NCBI RefSeq assembly: GCF_042665525.1
Contig: NZ_JBHTCQ010000002.1
Location: forward strand, 1 to 64,000
Direction of reading: 5' to 3'
Length of the DNA stretch: 64,000 nt
Source: Allobogoriella alba
GTDB lineage: Bacteria > Actinomycetota > Actinomycetes > Actinomycetales > Actinomycetaceae
Under the pieces are notes generated by a model. It was not told the DNA's origin. It did no database searches and worked only from the letters and a program-made list of their open reading frames with translations. This document shows positions 7,752-15,971 of the stretch, piece after piece (position 1 is the stretch's first letter; each line of letters starts with the position of its first letter). Position numbers and translations under genes: made by a program.

Positions 7752-8906
7752 ATGAGCACCTCATCGGACCTCGAGCTACTCAGCGGACCGACGGCGAGCG
7801 AGCTGCCGCCGGCCGGCGAGCTGCTCGGTCGCTTCCCGCTCACCGCCAACCCCGAACCGGCCGACGACGAGACGTTCCGCCGCTGCATGGACACGCTCGC
7901 CTTCGGAACCTCCTTCACCGACCACATGGTCCGCGCGACGTGGACGCCGGCCGAGGGCTGGCACGGACACCGCACCGAGGCCTTCGCGCCGCTCACCCTG
8001 TCACCGGCGGCCGCCGTCCTGCACTACGCGCAGGAGGTCTTCGAAGGACTGAAGGCCTACCGGCACGCCGACGGCTCCGTGTGGACCTTCCGCCCCGGGT
8101 TCAACGCCGCACGGCTGAACGCCTCCGCCCGCCGCCTCGCGCTGCCCGAGCTGCCGGAGCAGGACTTCGTCGCCTCGCTCGCCGCGCTGCTCGCGGCGGA
8201 CAGCCGCTGGGTGCCCTCCCGCCCGGGCTCCAGCCTCTACCTGCGGCCCTTCATGATCGCGACCGAGGCGTTCCTCGGCGTCCGGCCGGCACACGAGATC
8301 GAGTACCTCGTCATCGCCTCGCCCGTCGGGCCGTACTTCCCGCACGGGTTCGAGCCGGTCTCGATCTGGGTCTCGGAGAGCTTTCACCGGGCGGGGGCCG
8401 GCGGCATGGGGGCGGCGAAGACCGGTGGGAACTACGCGGCGTCCCTGCTTCCGCAGCAGGAGGCAGCCGAGAAGGGCTTCGCCCAGGTCTGCTTCCTCGA
8501 CGCCACGACGAACACGGCGCTCGAGGAGCTGGGCGGCATGAACGTGTTCGTGGTCGACGACGACGGCGGCCTCCGCACGCCGTCGCTGACCGGGACGATC
8601 CTCGAAGGGGGCACCCGCGGCGCCATCATCGAGCTCCTCCGGGACGCCGGCCGGGACGTCCGCGAGGAGGTCATCCAGCTCGAGGACCTGCGGGCGCAGA
8701 TCCGGGCGGGCACGGTCAAGGAGATGTTCGCCTGCGGCACCGCCGCCGTCATCACGCCGATCGGTCGGCTCGCCGGGGCGGACTGGGACGCGATCGTCGA
8801 CGACGGCACGCCGGGCGAGGTCACGACGTCGCTCTACGGGGAGCTGACGGACATCCAGTACGGCCGGCGGCCCGACCCGCATGATTGGATGTACCGCCTG
8901 GCGTGA
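7752..8906 (+). CDS. ilvE: branched-chain amino acid aminotransferase
   Basis: PLP-dependent fold type IV transaminase that makes the last step of Leu, Ile and Val synthesis. The 384-residue protein shows YAQEVFEGLKAYR near the N-terminal domain and the PLP lysine in AAKTGGNYAASL. LEELGGMNVFVV and the phosphate-binding GTAAVITPIG region follow. ATG 7752 is preceded by AGAAGGA at 9 nt; upstream in-frame starts lie in the inverted repeat and give a low-complexity extension. It converges on the methyltransferase at 8919 with only 12 bp between stops. Confidence 0.97.
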   Translation: MSTSSDLELLSGPTASELPPAGELLGRFPLTANPEPADDETFRRCMDTLAFGTSFTDHMVRATWTPAEGWHGHRTEAFAPLTLSPAAAVLHYAQEVFEGLKAYRHADGSVWTFRPGFNAARLNASARRLALPELPEQDFVASLAALLAADSRWVPSRPGSSLYLRPFMIATEAFLGVRPAHEIEYLVIASPVGPYFPHGFEPVSIWVSESFHRAGAGGMGAAKTGGNYAASLLPQQEAAEKGFAQVCFLDATTNTALEELGGMNVFVVDDDGGLRTPSLTGTILEGGTRGAIIELLRDAGRDVREEVIQLEDLRAQIRAGTVKEMFACGTAAVITPIGRLAGADWDAIVDDGTPGEVTTSLYGELTDIQYGRRPDPHDWMYRLA

Positions 8907-8918
8907 CCGGCGTCAGCC

Positions 8919-9650
8919 TCAGGCGGGCTTGCGCCAGACGGACACGTGGCTGGTGGACTCCGCGGTGAACTCCGAGCGGTCCCAGTCGGCGTACCGATGC
9001 TCCAGCTCCAGGCCGGCGATGCGTGCCATCAGATCGCACTCGGACGGCCACAGGTAACGGTGCTCGGAGGGCCAGTACCGGAACGTCTCCCCGCGCCGGG
9101 TGTAGTGGTGCGAGGTGCACCGCTGCGTCACCAGGTCGTAGGTGTCGATGCCGAGGTGCTGGTCGGAGACGTCGAACGGCGCGGCGAGCTGACCGGGTGG
9201 CAGCCGGCGCAGCGGCGGTACCCCCAGCTCGATGACGAACCGGCCGCCCGGTGCCAGGTGCCGGGCAGCGTTGCGGAAGCACTCGACCTGCTCGTCCTGG
9301 GTGAGCAGGTTGGAGATGGTGTTGAAGACCAGGTAGACGAGGGTGAACTCGCCGGGGACCCGCGTGGTGGCCATGTCGCCGATCGTGACCGGCAGCTCGT
9401 CCGCGGTGATCTTCTCCCGGAGCCTGGCGGCCATGGGCTCGGACAGCTCGATGCCGGTGACCGGCACGCCGCGCCGCGCCAGCGGGATGCCCACCCGGCC
9501 GGTGCCGACGGCGAACTCGAGAGCCGCGCCGTCGCCGGCGAGGTCGGCGAGGAAGTCCACCGTGGGGCCGAGCACCTCGGGCGCGAACATGGTGGGGTTG
9601 TCGTCGTACGTTCGGGCGAGCTCCTCGCCCCACAGCTGGCTGGATGTCAC
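8919..9650 (-). CDS. class I SAM-dependent methyltransferase
   Basis: A 243-residue protein with methyltransferase motif I as LEFAVGTGRVGIPLARRG, the acidic loop GIELSEPM, and a downstream LAPGGRFVIELG strand. The substrate is unknown; the second half (FRYWPSEHRYLWPSECDLMARIAGL) resembles small-molecule methyltransferases of actinobacteria. I chose GTG 9650 because upstream codons in this frame run through the cimA leader and promoter on the other strand; CATGCT lies 6 nt upstream. It is divergent from cimA and unlikely to belong to the amino acid pathway. Confidence 0.85.
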   Translation of the reverse strand: MTSSQLWGEELARTYDDNPTMFAPEVLGPTVDFLADLAGDGAALEFAVGTGRVGIPLARRGVPVTGIELSEPMAARLREKITADELPVTIGDMATTRVPGEFTLVYLVFNTISNLLTQDEQVECFRNAARHLAPGGRFVIELGVPPLRRLPPGQLAAPFDVSDQHLGIDTYDLVTQRCTSHHYTRRGETFRYWPSEHRYLWPSECDLMARIAGLELEHRYADWDRSEFTAESTSHVSVWRKPA

Positions 9651-9739
9651 GGCCCGAGCATGGCCGCCGGGGCGCGGAGACGGCAACGGATTTCGGCCCG
9701 GTGCCGCCCAGCCGGGTGCATCCCGGAATCTGGGACCCC

Positions 9740-9769
9740 TTGTTCGGAAGATGGACGCCGTGCCATACT
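9740..9769 (+). promoter_or_regulatory. promoter of the cimA leader
   Basis: A -35-like TTGTTC (9740-9745) and a -10 CATACT (9764-9769) are separated by 18 nt. The -10 ends 7 nt before the GTG of the leader peptide at 9777, so the message would begin on that codon. Confidence 0.65.
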
Positions 9770-9776
9770 CGCCGAC

Positions 9777-9806
9777 GTGACGCAGTTCCGGCTCATTATC
9801 GGATAG
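9777..9806 (+). CDS. cimA leader peptide with tandem Ile codons
   Basis: A nine-codon frame GTG-ACG-CAG-TTC-CGG-CTC-ATT-ATC-GGA then TAG encodes MTQFRLIIG. Two adjacent isoleucine codons preceded by leucine sit just before a hairpin and an intrinsic terminator upstream of the isoleucine-pathway gene cimA. This is the logic of an isoleucine-sensing attenuator. It is far too short for ordinary gene calling. The call rests on position, codons and the terminator; no translation evidence is available. Confidence 0.78.
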   Translation: MTQFRLIIG

Positions 9807-9833
9807 CGCATCGGGCACACCCGTCCGATGCGC
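9806..9833 (+). promoter_or_regulatory. first hairpin of the cimA attenuator
   Basis: GCGCATCGG (9806-9814) pairs perfectly with CCGATGCGC (9825-9833). The 5' arm begins with the last base of the leader stop codon, so a ribosome stalled at the Ile codons would block this hairpin while one at the stop would also cover it. Its 3' arm abuts the terminator. Confidence 0.75.
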
Positions 9834-9862
9834 AGACCTCCCGCACCCCGGGGGGTCTTTTT
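9834..9862 (+). terminator. cimA attenuator terminator
   Basis: GACCTCCC (9835-9842) pairs with GGGGGGTC (9850-9857) with one wobble, followed by TTTTT at 9858-9862. It lies 118 bp upstream of the cimA start, in a 329-bp gap that otherwise holds the divergent start region of the methyltransferase and plain leader sequence. Confidence 0.88.
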
Positions 9863-9979
9863 GTTGCCGGGACCACCCGCACCCGGCGGCTCACCGGCAG
9901 GAACGCCCTGCCGGTACCGGTACCGGCCCACCACCGCCGGGCGAGCCGGGCGGCGTCACGAGCTGAACGAGGAGCACCC

Positions 9980-11608
9980 ATGAGCACCACCGAGACCACC
10001 GGCGTGGCGCACGCCCCGGGCGCCGAGACGTCCGTCGTCCAGATCTACGACACGACGTTGCGCGACGGCGCGCAGCAGGAGGGCATGAACCTCTCCGTCG
10101 CGGACAAGGTGTCGATCGCCGGGCTGCTGGACGAGCTCGGCGTGGACTACATCGAGGGCGGCTGGCCCGGGGCCGTCCCGAAGGACACCGAGTTCTTCGC
10201 GCGTGCCGCCAAGGAGCTGGATCTCCGCCACGCCAAGCTGGCGGCCTTCGGCGCAACGTGCAAGCCGGGTACCCAGCCGCACGAGGACCCGCAGGTGCAG
10301 GCCCTCGTCGACTCCGAGGCGCCCGTGGTGACCCTCGTGGCGAAGTCCGACATCCGGCACGTCGAGCGGGCGCTGCGGACCGACGGCCAGGAGAACCTCC
10401 GGATGATCGCGGCGACCGTCCGGCACCTCGTCGGGCTCGGTCGGGAGGTACTCGTGGACTGCGAGCACTTCTTCGACGGCTACGGCTACGACGCCGCATA
10501 CGCGGTGGCGTGCGTCGAGGCGGCGTTCGACGCCGGCGCCGCCACCGTGGTCCTGTGCGACACCAACGGCGGCATGCTCCCCGACGTCGTCACCCGGGTG
10601 GTCACCGCGGTCCGCGCGCGGACGAGCGGGAGGCTGGGGATGCACGCCCACAACGACTCCGGCTGCGCCGTCGCCAACACCCTTGCGGCGGTGGCCGCCG
10701 GCGCCGGCCACGTGCAGGGCTGCGTCAACGGGTACGGCGAGCGGACCGGCAATGCCGACCTCGTCACCTGCGCGGCCAACCTCGAGCTGAAGCTGGAGCG
10801 CACCACGCTGCCGGGGCTGGCGGAGGCGAGCCGGATCGCGCACGCGGTCGCCGAGATCACCAACATCCCGCCCCACCCACGCCAGCCGTACGTCGGCGCG
10901 TCCGCCTTCGCGCACAAGGCCGGGCTGCACGCCTCCGCCATCCGGGTCGACCCCGACCTCTACCAGCACATCGACCCGGTCACCGTGGGCAACGACATGC
11001 GCATGCTCGTCTCGGAGATGGCCGGCCGGGCGTCCATCGAGCTCAAGGGCCGCGAGCTCGGGTTCGACCTGTCCGGACAGTCCGACCTGCTGGGCCGGGT
11101 CACCGAACGCGTCAAGGCCGCCGAGGCGGCCGGGTACACGTTCGACGCCGCGGACGCGTCCTTCGAGCTCCTGCTGCGGGCCGAGCTCGACGGCGGTGTC
11201 GCGCCGCGCTACTTCGACGTGGAGTCATGGCGGACGTTCGTCGAGCACCGTGCGGACGGGGTCACGATCGACTCCGAGGCCACCGTCAAGCTGCGGACCG
11301 GCCAGGGTCGCATGGTCTCCACCGGGGAAGGGAACGGCCCGGTCAACGCCCTCGACCACGCCCTGCGCGGCGCCCTGCTGAGCACCTACCCGGAGATCGA
11401 GGCCTTCGAGCTCGTCGACTACAAGGTCCGCATCCTCGACTCCCAGCAGGGCACGGACGCGACGATCCGCGTGCTGATCGCCACCTCCGACGGGGTCGAC
11501 ACGTGGTCGACCGTCGGCATCGGGACCAACATCATCGAGGCCAGCTGGGAGGCGCTCACGGACTCCGTCTCCTGGGGCCTGCTGCACCGCGGCGTCGAGC
11601 CCCGCTGA
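9980..11608 (+). CDS. cimA: (R)-citramalate synthase
   Basis: Condenses acetyl-CoA and pyruvate to citramalate, the entry to isoleucine without threonine deaminase. The 542-residue DRE-TIM protein has YDTTLRDGAQQEG at residues about 23-35. The HxH metal site is GMHAHNDSGCAVANT and the loop is GCVNGYGERTGNADL, followed by a C-terminal LeuA-type regulatory domain. This form is the family known from actinobacteria and clostridia as citramalate synthase rather than 2-isopropylmalate synthase; that choice is by overall resemblance. ATG 9980 has GAGGAG 7 nt upstream. The gene lies behind an Ile-codon attenuator, which fits an isoleucine role. Confidence 0.92.
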   Translation: MSTTETTGVAHAPGAETSVVQIYDTTLRDGAQQEGMNLSVADKVSIAGLLDELGVDYIEGGWPGAVPKDTEFFARAAKELDLRHAKLAAFGATCKPGTQPHEDPQVQALVDSEAPVVTLVAKSDIRHVERALRTDGQENLRMIAATVRHLVGLGREVLVDCEHFFDGYGYDAAYAVACVEAAFDAGAATVVLCDTNGGMLPDVVTRVVTAVRARTSGRLGMHAHNDSGCAVANTLAAVAAGAGHVQGCVNGYGERTGNADLVTCAANLELKLERTTLPGLAEASRIAHAVAEITNIPPHPRQPYVGASAFAHKAGLHASAIRVDPDLYQHIDPVTVGNDMRMLVSEMAGRASIELKGRELGFDLSGQSDLLGRVTERVKAAEAAGYTFDAADASFELLLRAELDGGVAPRYFDVESWRTFVEHRADGVTIDSEATVKLRTGQGRMVSTGEGNGPVNALDHALRGALLSTYPEIEAFELVDYKVRILDSQQGTDATIRVLIATSDGVDTWSTVGIGTNIIEASWEALTDSVSWGLLHRGVEPR

Positions 11609-11656
11609 CGACAGGCGGCCCACGGGCCGGTCCGGCGCCGTCGTAGGCTGGCCGAC

Positions 11657-12703
11657 GTGCACGGTGAGTACAAGGTCCCGGGCGGCAAGCTCGTCGTCGC
11701 GGACGTCGAGGTCGACGGCGGCCGGCTCGCCCGGGTGAGAATCTCGGGCGACTTCTTCCTCGAGCCGGACACCGCGCTGGAGGACATCGACGCCGCGCTC
11801 GTCGGCATGCCGGAGTCGGCGTCCGCGGCGCACCTCGCCCAGGCGATCGGCGGCGCGCTCGACGGTGCCACGATGGTCGGCTTCACGCCCGAGGCGGTCG
11901 GCATCGCCGTCCGCCGGGCTCTCGGACGGGCCACGAGCTGGGCCGACCACACCTTCGACGTCATCCACGGCGCCCCCGTGCACCCGGCGCTCAACGTGGC
12001 GCTGGACCAGGTCATCCCCGAGGAGGTCGCTGCCGGACGGCGCGGCCCGACCATGCGGATCTGGGAGTGGGACGCGCCGCTGGTGGTGATCGGCTCGTTC
12101 CAGTCGGTCCGCAACGAGGTGGACCCCGAGGGGCTGGCGCGGCACGGGATGATGGTTGTGCGGCGCCTCTCCGGCGGCGGTGCGATGTTCATGGAACCGG
12201 GCAACTGCATCACGTACTCGCTCGTGGTGCCCGCCTCGCTCGTGGAGGGCCTGACCTTCGAGCAGTCCTACGCGTTCCTCGACGACTGGGTGCTGGGTGC
12301 CCTGGAGGAGGTCGGTGTGCGGGCGCGGTACGTGCCGCTGAACGACATCGCCTCGGACCAGGGCAAGATCGGCGGTGCCGCGCAGAAGCGCTTCGCCTCG
12401 GGCGTGGTGCTGCACCACGTGACGATGGCGTACGACATCGACGCGACCAAGATGCTCGAGGTGCTGCGGACGGGCAAGGAGAAGCTCTCCGACAAGGGCA
12501 CCACCAGCGCGAACAAGCGCGTGGACCCGATGCGCTCCCAGACCGGCATGGCCCGGGAGGACATCATCACCGCGTTCCTCGACCACTTCCGGCGGCGCTA
12601 CCGGACCCGCGAGTCGGACTACACCGCGGCCGAGCTGGACCGTGCGCGGGAGCTCATGGAGACCCGGTTCCTCACCGAGGAGTGGACCAACCGCGTGCCG
12701 TAG
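11657..12703 (+). CDS. lipoate-protein ligase, N-terminal accessory domain type
   Basis: Attaches lipoate (or octanoate) to lipoyl domains of ketoacid dehydrogenases and GcvH. The 348 residues start with a small accessory domain (about 1-90, with RVRISGDFFLEPD) that in E. coli LplA sits at the C-terminus. The catalytic domain follows with VVRRLSGGGAMFMEPGN and the lysine motif GKIGGAAQKR. This domain order is normal for the actinobacterial family. GTG 11657 has TAGGCT exactly 7 nt upstream and no ribosome site, hence a leaderless transcript. It follows cimA but with its own promoter. Close lplA homologue; exact substrate not shown. Confidence 0.88.
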   Translation: MHGEYKVPGGKLVVADVEVDGGRLARVRISGDFFLEPDTALEDIDAALVGMPESASAAHLAQAIGGALDGATMVGFTPEAVGIAVRRALGRATSWADHTFDVIHGAPVHPALNVALDQVIPEEVAAGRRGPTMRIWEWDAPLVVIGSFQSVRNEVDPEGLARHGMMVVRRLSGGGAMFMEPGNCITYSLVVPASLVEGLTFEQSYAFLDDWVLGALEEVGVRARYVPLNDIASDQGKIGGAAQKRFASGVVLHHVTMAYDIDATKMLEVLRTGKEKLSDKGTTSANKRVDPMRSQTGMAREDIITAFLDHFRRRYRTRESDYTAAELDRARELMETRFLTEEWTNRVP

Positions 12704-12751
12704 GTCGACGACGTCGGGGTCGCGTGGGCTCGTCGGGAACCGGCCGCCCGG

Positions 12752-14338
12752 TCACTCGAGCACGGCGAGCTCCACCGGACGGGCGGACTGGTCCTCGCCG
12801 TCCGGAACGTGCTCGGTGACGACCACGACCACGCGCCCCGCGAAGGTCCCGCGCACCTCGGCCGCGGAACCGCCCGGCAGGTTGCCGAGATCGACCAGCT
12901 CCGGCGTGGAGCCGGCGAGCTGCCCGAGGGTGTCGACGTCGGTGACGTCGAGGGTGGACAGTCCGGTGTACTCGCGGTCGAAGAGTCCGGTGCGTTCTTG
13001 CTGCCAGGCCGGCGAGGAGATCCCGCCTGTCCGCACGGTCGCCAGCGGTGAGCCCTGCGGCGAGAACGGCTCCGACATCCGAGCTTCGTCGAGGTCGAGG
13101 ACGGCCTCGGCGCGCGGGAGACCAGGGTGCTCGACGTCGACGACGGCAGCGCCGTCGTGTGCCCACGGCTGCCGCAGACCGCCGAACAGGGTCGCCGTGG
13201 GGGCGGGGAGGAACGTCGCGCCCTGCGGTGGGACCACCCGGCCGGTGCTCCCGTCGCTCACGTCGAGGACGGTCAGGTCGGCGCCGTCTCCCACGGCGAG
13301 CAGATGACGCCCGTCGAGCACGGGCATCGGGGTGCCCCGGCCGACCGAGAGATCCCACTCCTGGAATGCGAGGTCGATCGTCGCGTCCCACGCGGGCGTG
13401 CCCTCGGGGAGGTCGTAGGCGGCGACCCGGGACCGGACCACGTCGCCCTCGCGGAGGTCGTGCCCGTCGGCCACCAGCGGTTCGTGCGCGAGGAGGCGAT
13501 CCCCCACCACCTGCGGGACCGACGAGCGCGGCTCCGCGACAGTCGCGACCACCTCGCCGGTCTCGACCGACGTCACCCGGAGCGGAGGCGGCTCGTCGCC
13601 GCCCGTGCCGGCCGGAACGCGGTCGACGAGCCACGGGGTGCGCGGCAGGCCGCCATTCGTCCTGGGCGGGACGTTCCGCCACGCCCCCGCGTCGCCGCTG
13701 CTGCTCCAGCGCTCGTCACCGGTCGCGAGGTCGATGCCGTGGTAGGCGTCGCCGCCGCCTGCCGCGCGTGCGGTGACAACGAGGGTGTCGCCGTCGTGCG
13801 CGATCGGGGTCATCTCCGAGTCGCTGCTGCTCCACAGCTGGTCGCCCGTGGCGATCTCGAGGGCGACCGCCTCGGCGGCAGGGTCGGCAAGCTCGTGCGC
13901 GCCGACGATCACGACGTCACCCGCCACGGTCACGGGGACCTCCTCGACGTCGTTCGGGAGCTCGGCGACGTCGTGCTCCCAGGCGACGGTGCCGTTGCCG
14001 ATGTCCCGCGCGCGCAGGACGCGGTCGGCATCGAGGGTGAGGAGGTGCGTCTCGGTTGCCGCGAGCGGCTCCTCGGTGCCCCGGGCAGACCACGCCACGG
14101 CGGCCCTTGGGCGCAGCAGCGGCTCGACGAGCGGAACGGCCGCGACCGCGACGCCGGCCGCCACAGCGATGGCCGTCCACCGGCCACGGCGCTCCGTGCC
14201 GGAGCGTGCCACCGCCAGCATCAGCGTCAGCAGGATCACGGCGGAACCGATCCACCAGATGACCGGCGGCCACCCGCGCCACAAGGCCAGCGCGCAGATC
14301 AGTGCACCGACGACGGCACCTGTGATCGGTCCGGCCAC
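12752..14338 (-). CDS. membrane protein with PQQ-like beta-propeller domain
   Basis: Unknown function. The 528-residue protein opens with three hydrophobic segments (about residues 5-21, 24-44 and 54-74). A long extracytoplasmic region follows, made of repeated beta-blade units of the PQQ/WD40-like type (LLTLDADRVLRARDIGNGTVAWE, VALEIATGDQLW, YHGIDLATGDERW, VTSVETGEVVATV). Such propellers usually mediate protein contacts. GTG 14338 has a purine-rich GGGGGGAAGGA run upstream. Longer in-frame extensions overlap the divergent methyltransferase and look like shadow sequence. It converges on the lipoate ligase gene. Confidence 0.75.
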   Translation of the reverse strand: MAGPITGAVVGALICALALWRGWPPVIWWIGSAVILLTLMLAVARSGTERRGRWTAIAVAAGVAVAAVPLVEPLLRPRAAVAWSARGTEEPLAATETHLLTLDADRVLRARDIGNGTVAWEHDVAELPNDVEEVPVTVAGDVVIVGAHELADPAAEAVALEIATGDQLWSSSDSEMTPIAHDGDTLVVTARAAGGGDAYHGIDLATGDERWSSSGDAGAWRNVPPRTNGGLPRTPWLVDRVPAGTGGDEPPPLRVTSVETGEVVATVAEPRSSVPQVVGDRLLAHEPLVADGHDLREGDVVRSRVAAYDLPEGTPAWDATIDLAFQEWDLSVGRGTPMPVLDGRHLLAVGDGADLTVLDVSDGSTGRVVPPQGATFLPAPTATLFGGLRQPWAHDGAAVVDVEHPGLPRAEAVLDLDEARMSEPFSPQGSPLATVRTGGISSPAWQQERTGLFDREYTGLSTLDVTDVDTLGQLAGSTPELVDLGNLPGGSAAEVRGTFAGRVVVVVTEHVPDGEDQSARPVELAVLE

Positions 14339-14448
14339 GGTCCTTCCCCCCAGAGCTCCGACGTCAGGCGTCTCGGGCAGGGTATCGGCCGCTCCCGCTC
14401 GGTCGGCCGGACCCGGACCCTGGCGATGGCGTGCGCGAGGATGGGCTC

Positions 14449-15216
14449 GTGCGAGCGTTCGAGGACCTGGTGGCGGAGGCCGCCGACGCCGACGTCGCCG
14501 GGTGGGGCTTCGCCTGGCTCGACGGGCGCGCGACCGAGGAGCGTCCTCCGTGGGGCTATGCGCGGCTGCTCGCGACCCGCCTCGCGGGGGTCCGCTCAGC
14601 GCTCGACGTCGACACCGGCGGCGGCGAGGTGCTCGACGAGGCGCCGGTGCTTCCTCGCCGGATGGTCGCCACGGAGAGCTGGCCACCGAACGCGGCGAGG
14701 GCCCGCGCGCGACTCGAACCGCGTGGCGTCGAGGTGGTCGAGACCGCCGACGGCGCAGCCTTCCCGTTCCCCGACGGCATATTCGAGCTGGTCACGAGCC
14801 GCCATCCCGTACGCCCCTGCTGGCCCGAGATCGCGCGGGTCCTCGCGCCGGGCGGGACCTACCTCGCCCAGCACGTCGGGCCCGGGTCGGCGTTCGAGCT
14901 CATCGAGCTCTTCCTCGGGCCGCTGCCGGACCGCTCGGGACGTGACCCGGACCGGGAGGCCACCCAGGCCGCGGCCGCCGGGCTCCAGGTGGTGGACCTG
15001 CGCACGGCGCGGCTGCGCATGGAGATCCGCGACGTCGGGGCCGCCGTGTGGCTCCTGCGGAAGTGCGTCTGGTGGGTGCCGGACTTCTCGGTCGGGCGCT
15101 ATCGGGACAGGCTCCGTGAGCTGGACGCCCGCATCCGGGCGGAGGGGCCGTTCGTCGCGCACTCGACCCGGCATCTCATCGAGGCGCACAAGATTGACGA
15201 GTCGGTACAGAAGTGA
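14449..15216 (+). CDS. class I SAM-dependent methyltransferase
   Basis: A 255-residue protein with motif I as SALDVDTGGGEVLDE. A post-motif segment AFPFPDGIFELVTSRHP and a later RVLAPGGTYLAQHVGPGS strand are typical of methyltransferase_11-type enzymes. The substrate is not evident. GTG 14449 is preferred because GAGGAT lies 6 nt upstream; GTG 14431 would add six residues. It is divergent from the PQQ-like membrane protein and convergent with yggS. Confidence 0.82.
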   Translation: MRAFEDLVAEAADADVAGWGFAWLDGRATEERPPWGYARLLATRLAGVRSALDVDTGGGEVLDEAPVLPRRMVATESWPPNAARARARLEPRGVEVVETADGAAFPFPDGIFELVTSRHPVRPCWPEIARVLAPGGTYLAQHVGPGSAFELIELFLGPLPDRSGRDPDREATQAAAAGLQVVDLRTARLRMEIRDVGAAVWLLRKCVWWVPDFSVGRYRDRLRELDARIRAEGPFVAHSTRHLIEAHKIDESVQK

Positions 15217-15239
15217 CGACTCGCGCCCTGGGCGAGTGG

Positions 15240-15971
15240 TCAGGGCGCGGGACGAGGACCGAAGACGGCCGTGCCGAGACGCACCATGGTCGCGCCGGCG
15301 GCGACGGCGATCTCCAGGTCCGCGCTCATCCCCATGCTGAGCTCGCGCGCGTCCGCCGTACCCGGGGCGCCCGAGCCCACGACCCGGTCACGCAGGTCGG
15401 CGAGCGCGTCGTAAGACGCCCGGACCACGGAGGGGTCGGTGCTGTTCGCCCCGATCGTCATCAGCCCACGCAGTCGCAGACGGGGCAGCGCCCCGACGGC
15501 GCCGGCCAGCTCGACCGCGTCGGACGGACCGACGCCCGACTTGGTGTGCTCGCCCGAGGTGTTCACCTGCATCATGACGTCGAGGCTCGCAGGGCCGCCG
15601 TCGTCGGCGCGGCGTGCCACCGCCGCGTCCAGCCGCTCGGCGAGGCGCACCGAGTCCACGGTCTGCACGCACGTCGCCCACCGCAACACCTGGTTGACCT
15701 TGTTGGACTGCAGGTGCCCGATGAAGTGCATCTCGTGCGCCGGGACCCCCGGCTCGGCGAGCCTGGGGCCGGTCACGGCGAGCTCCTGCGCCCGGTTGTG
15801 ACCCAACAGGTCGGCACCCGCCTCGAGGACCGCGCGAACAACCTCGGGCGGCTGGGTCTTCACCGCCAGCAGGAGGCGCACGTCGGCGGGCTCGCGGCCG
15901 GCCTCGCGCGCCGCCGCGGCCACCCGTTCACGCGCCGCCGCGTACCGCTGGGCGAGGCGCTCGACGTCCAC
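15240..15971 (-). CDS. YggS/PROSC-family PLP homeostasis protein
   Basis: Binds pyridoxal phosphate and buffers it; no enzymatic activity is established for the family. The 243 residues begin with the TIM-barrel strand LLLAVKTQPPEVV, whose lysine binds PLP. The segments MHFIGHLQSNKVNQV, VMMQVNTSGEHTKSG, RGLMTIG and the C-terminal LSMGMSADLEIAV follow. The usual GENRVQE motif is GHNRAQE here. GTG 15971 is chosen since a TAGGGT box lies 8 nt upstream and the length then matches the family; GTG at 15977 or 16022 is also in frame. The start overlaps the 3' end of the nuclease gene by 44 bp on the same strand. Confidence 0.88.
   Translation of the reverse strand: MDVERLAQRYAAARERVAAAAREAGREPADVRLLLAVKTQPPEVVRAVLEAGADLLGHNRAQELAVTGPRLAEPGVPAHEMHFIGHLQSNKVNQVLRWATCVQTVDSVRLAERLDAAVARRADDGGPASLDVMMQVNTSGEHTKSGVGPSDAVELAGAVGALPRLRLRGLMTIGANSTDPSVVRASYDALADLRDRVVGSGAPGTADARELSMGMSADLEIAVAAGATMVRLGTAVFGPRPAP

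Noticed and set aside
14339..14686. N-terminal extension of the PQQ-like membrane protein
   Set aside because: Arg/Pro-rich and lying opposite the divergent methyltransferase; the membrane helices begin right after GTG 14338.
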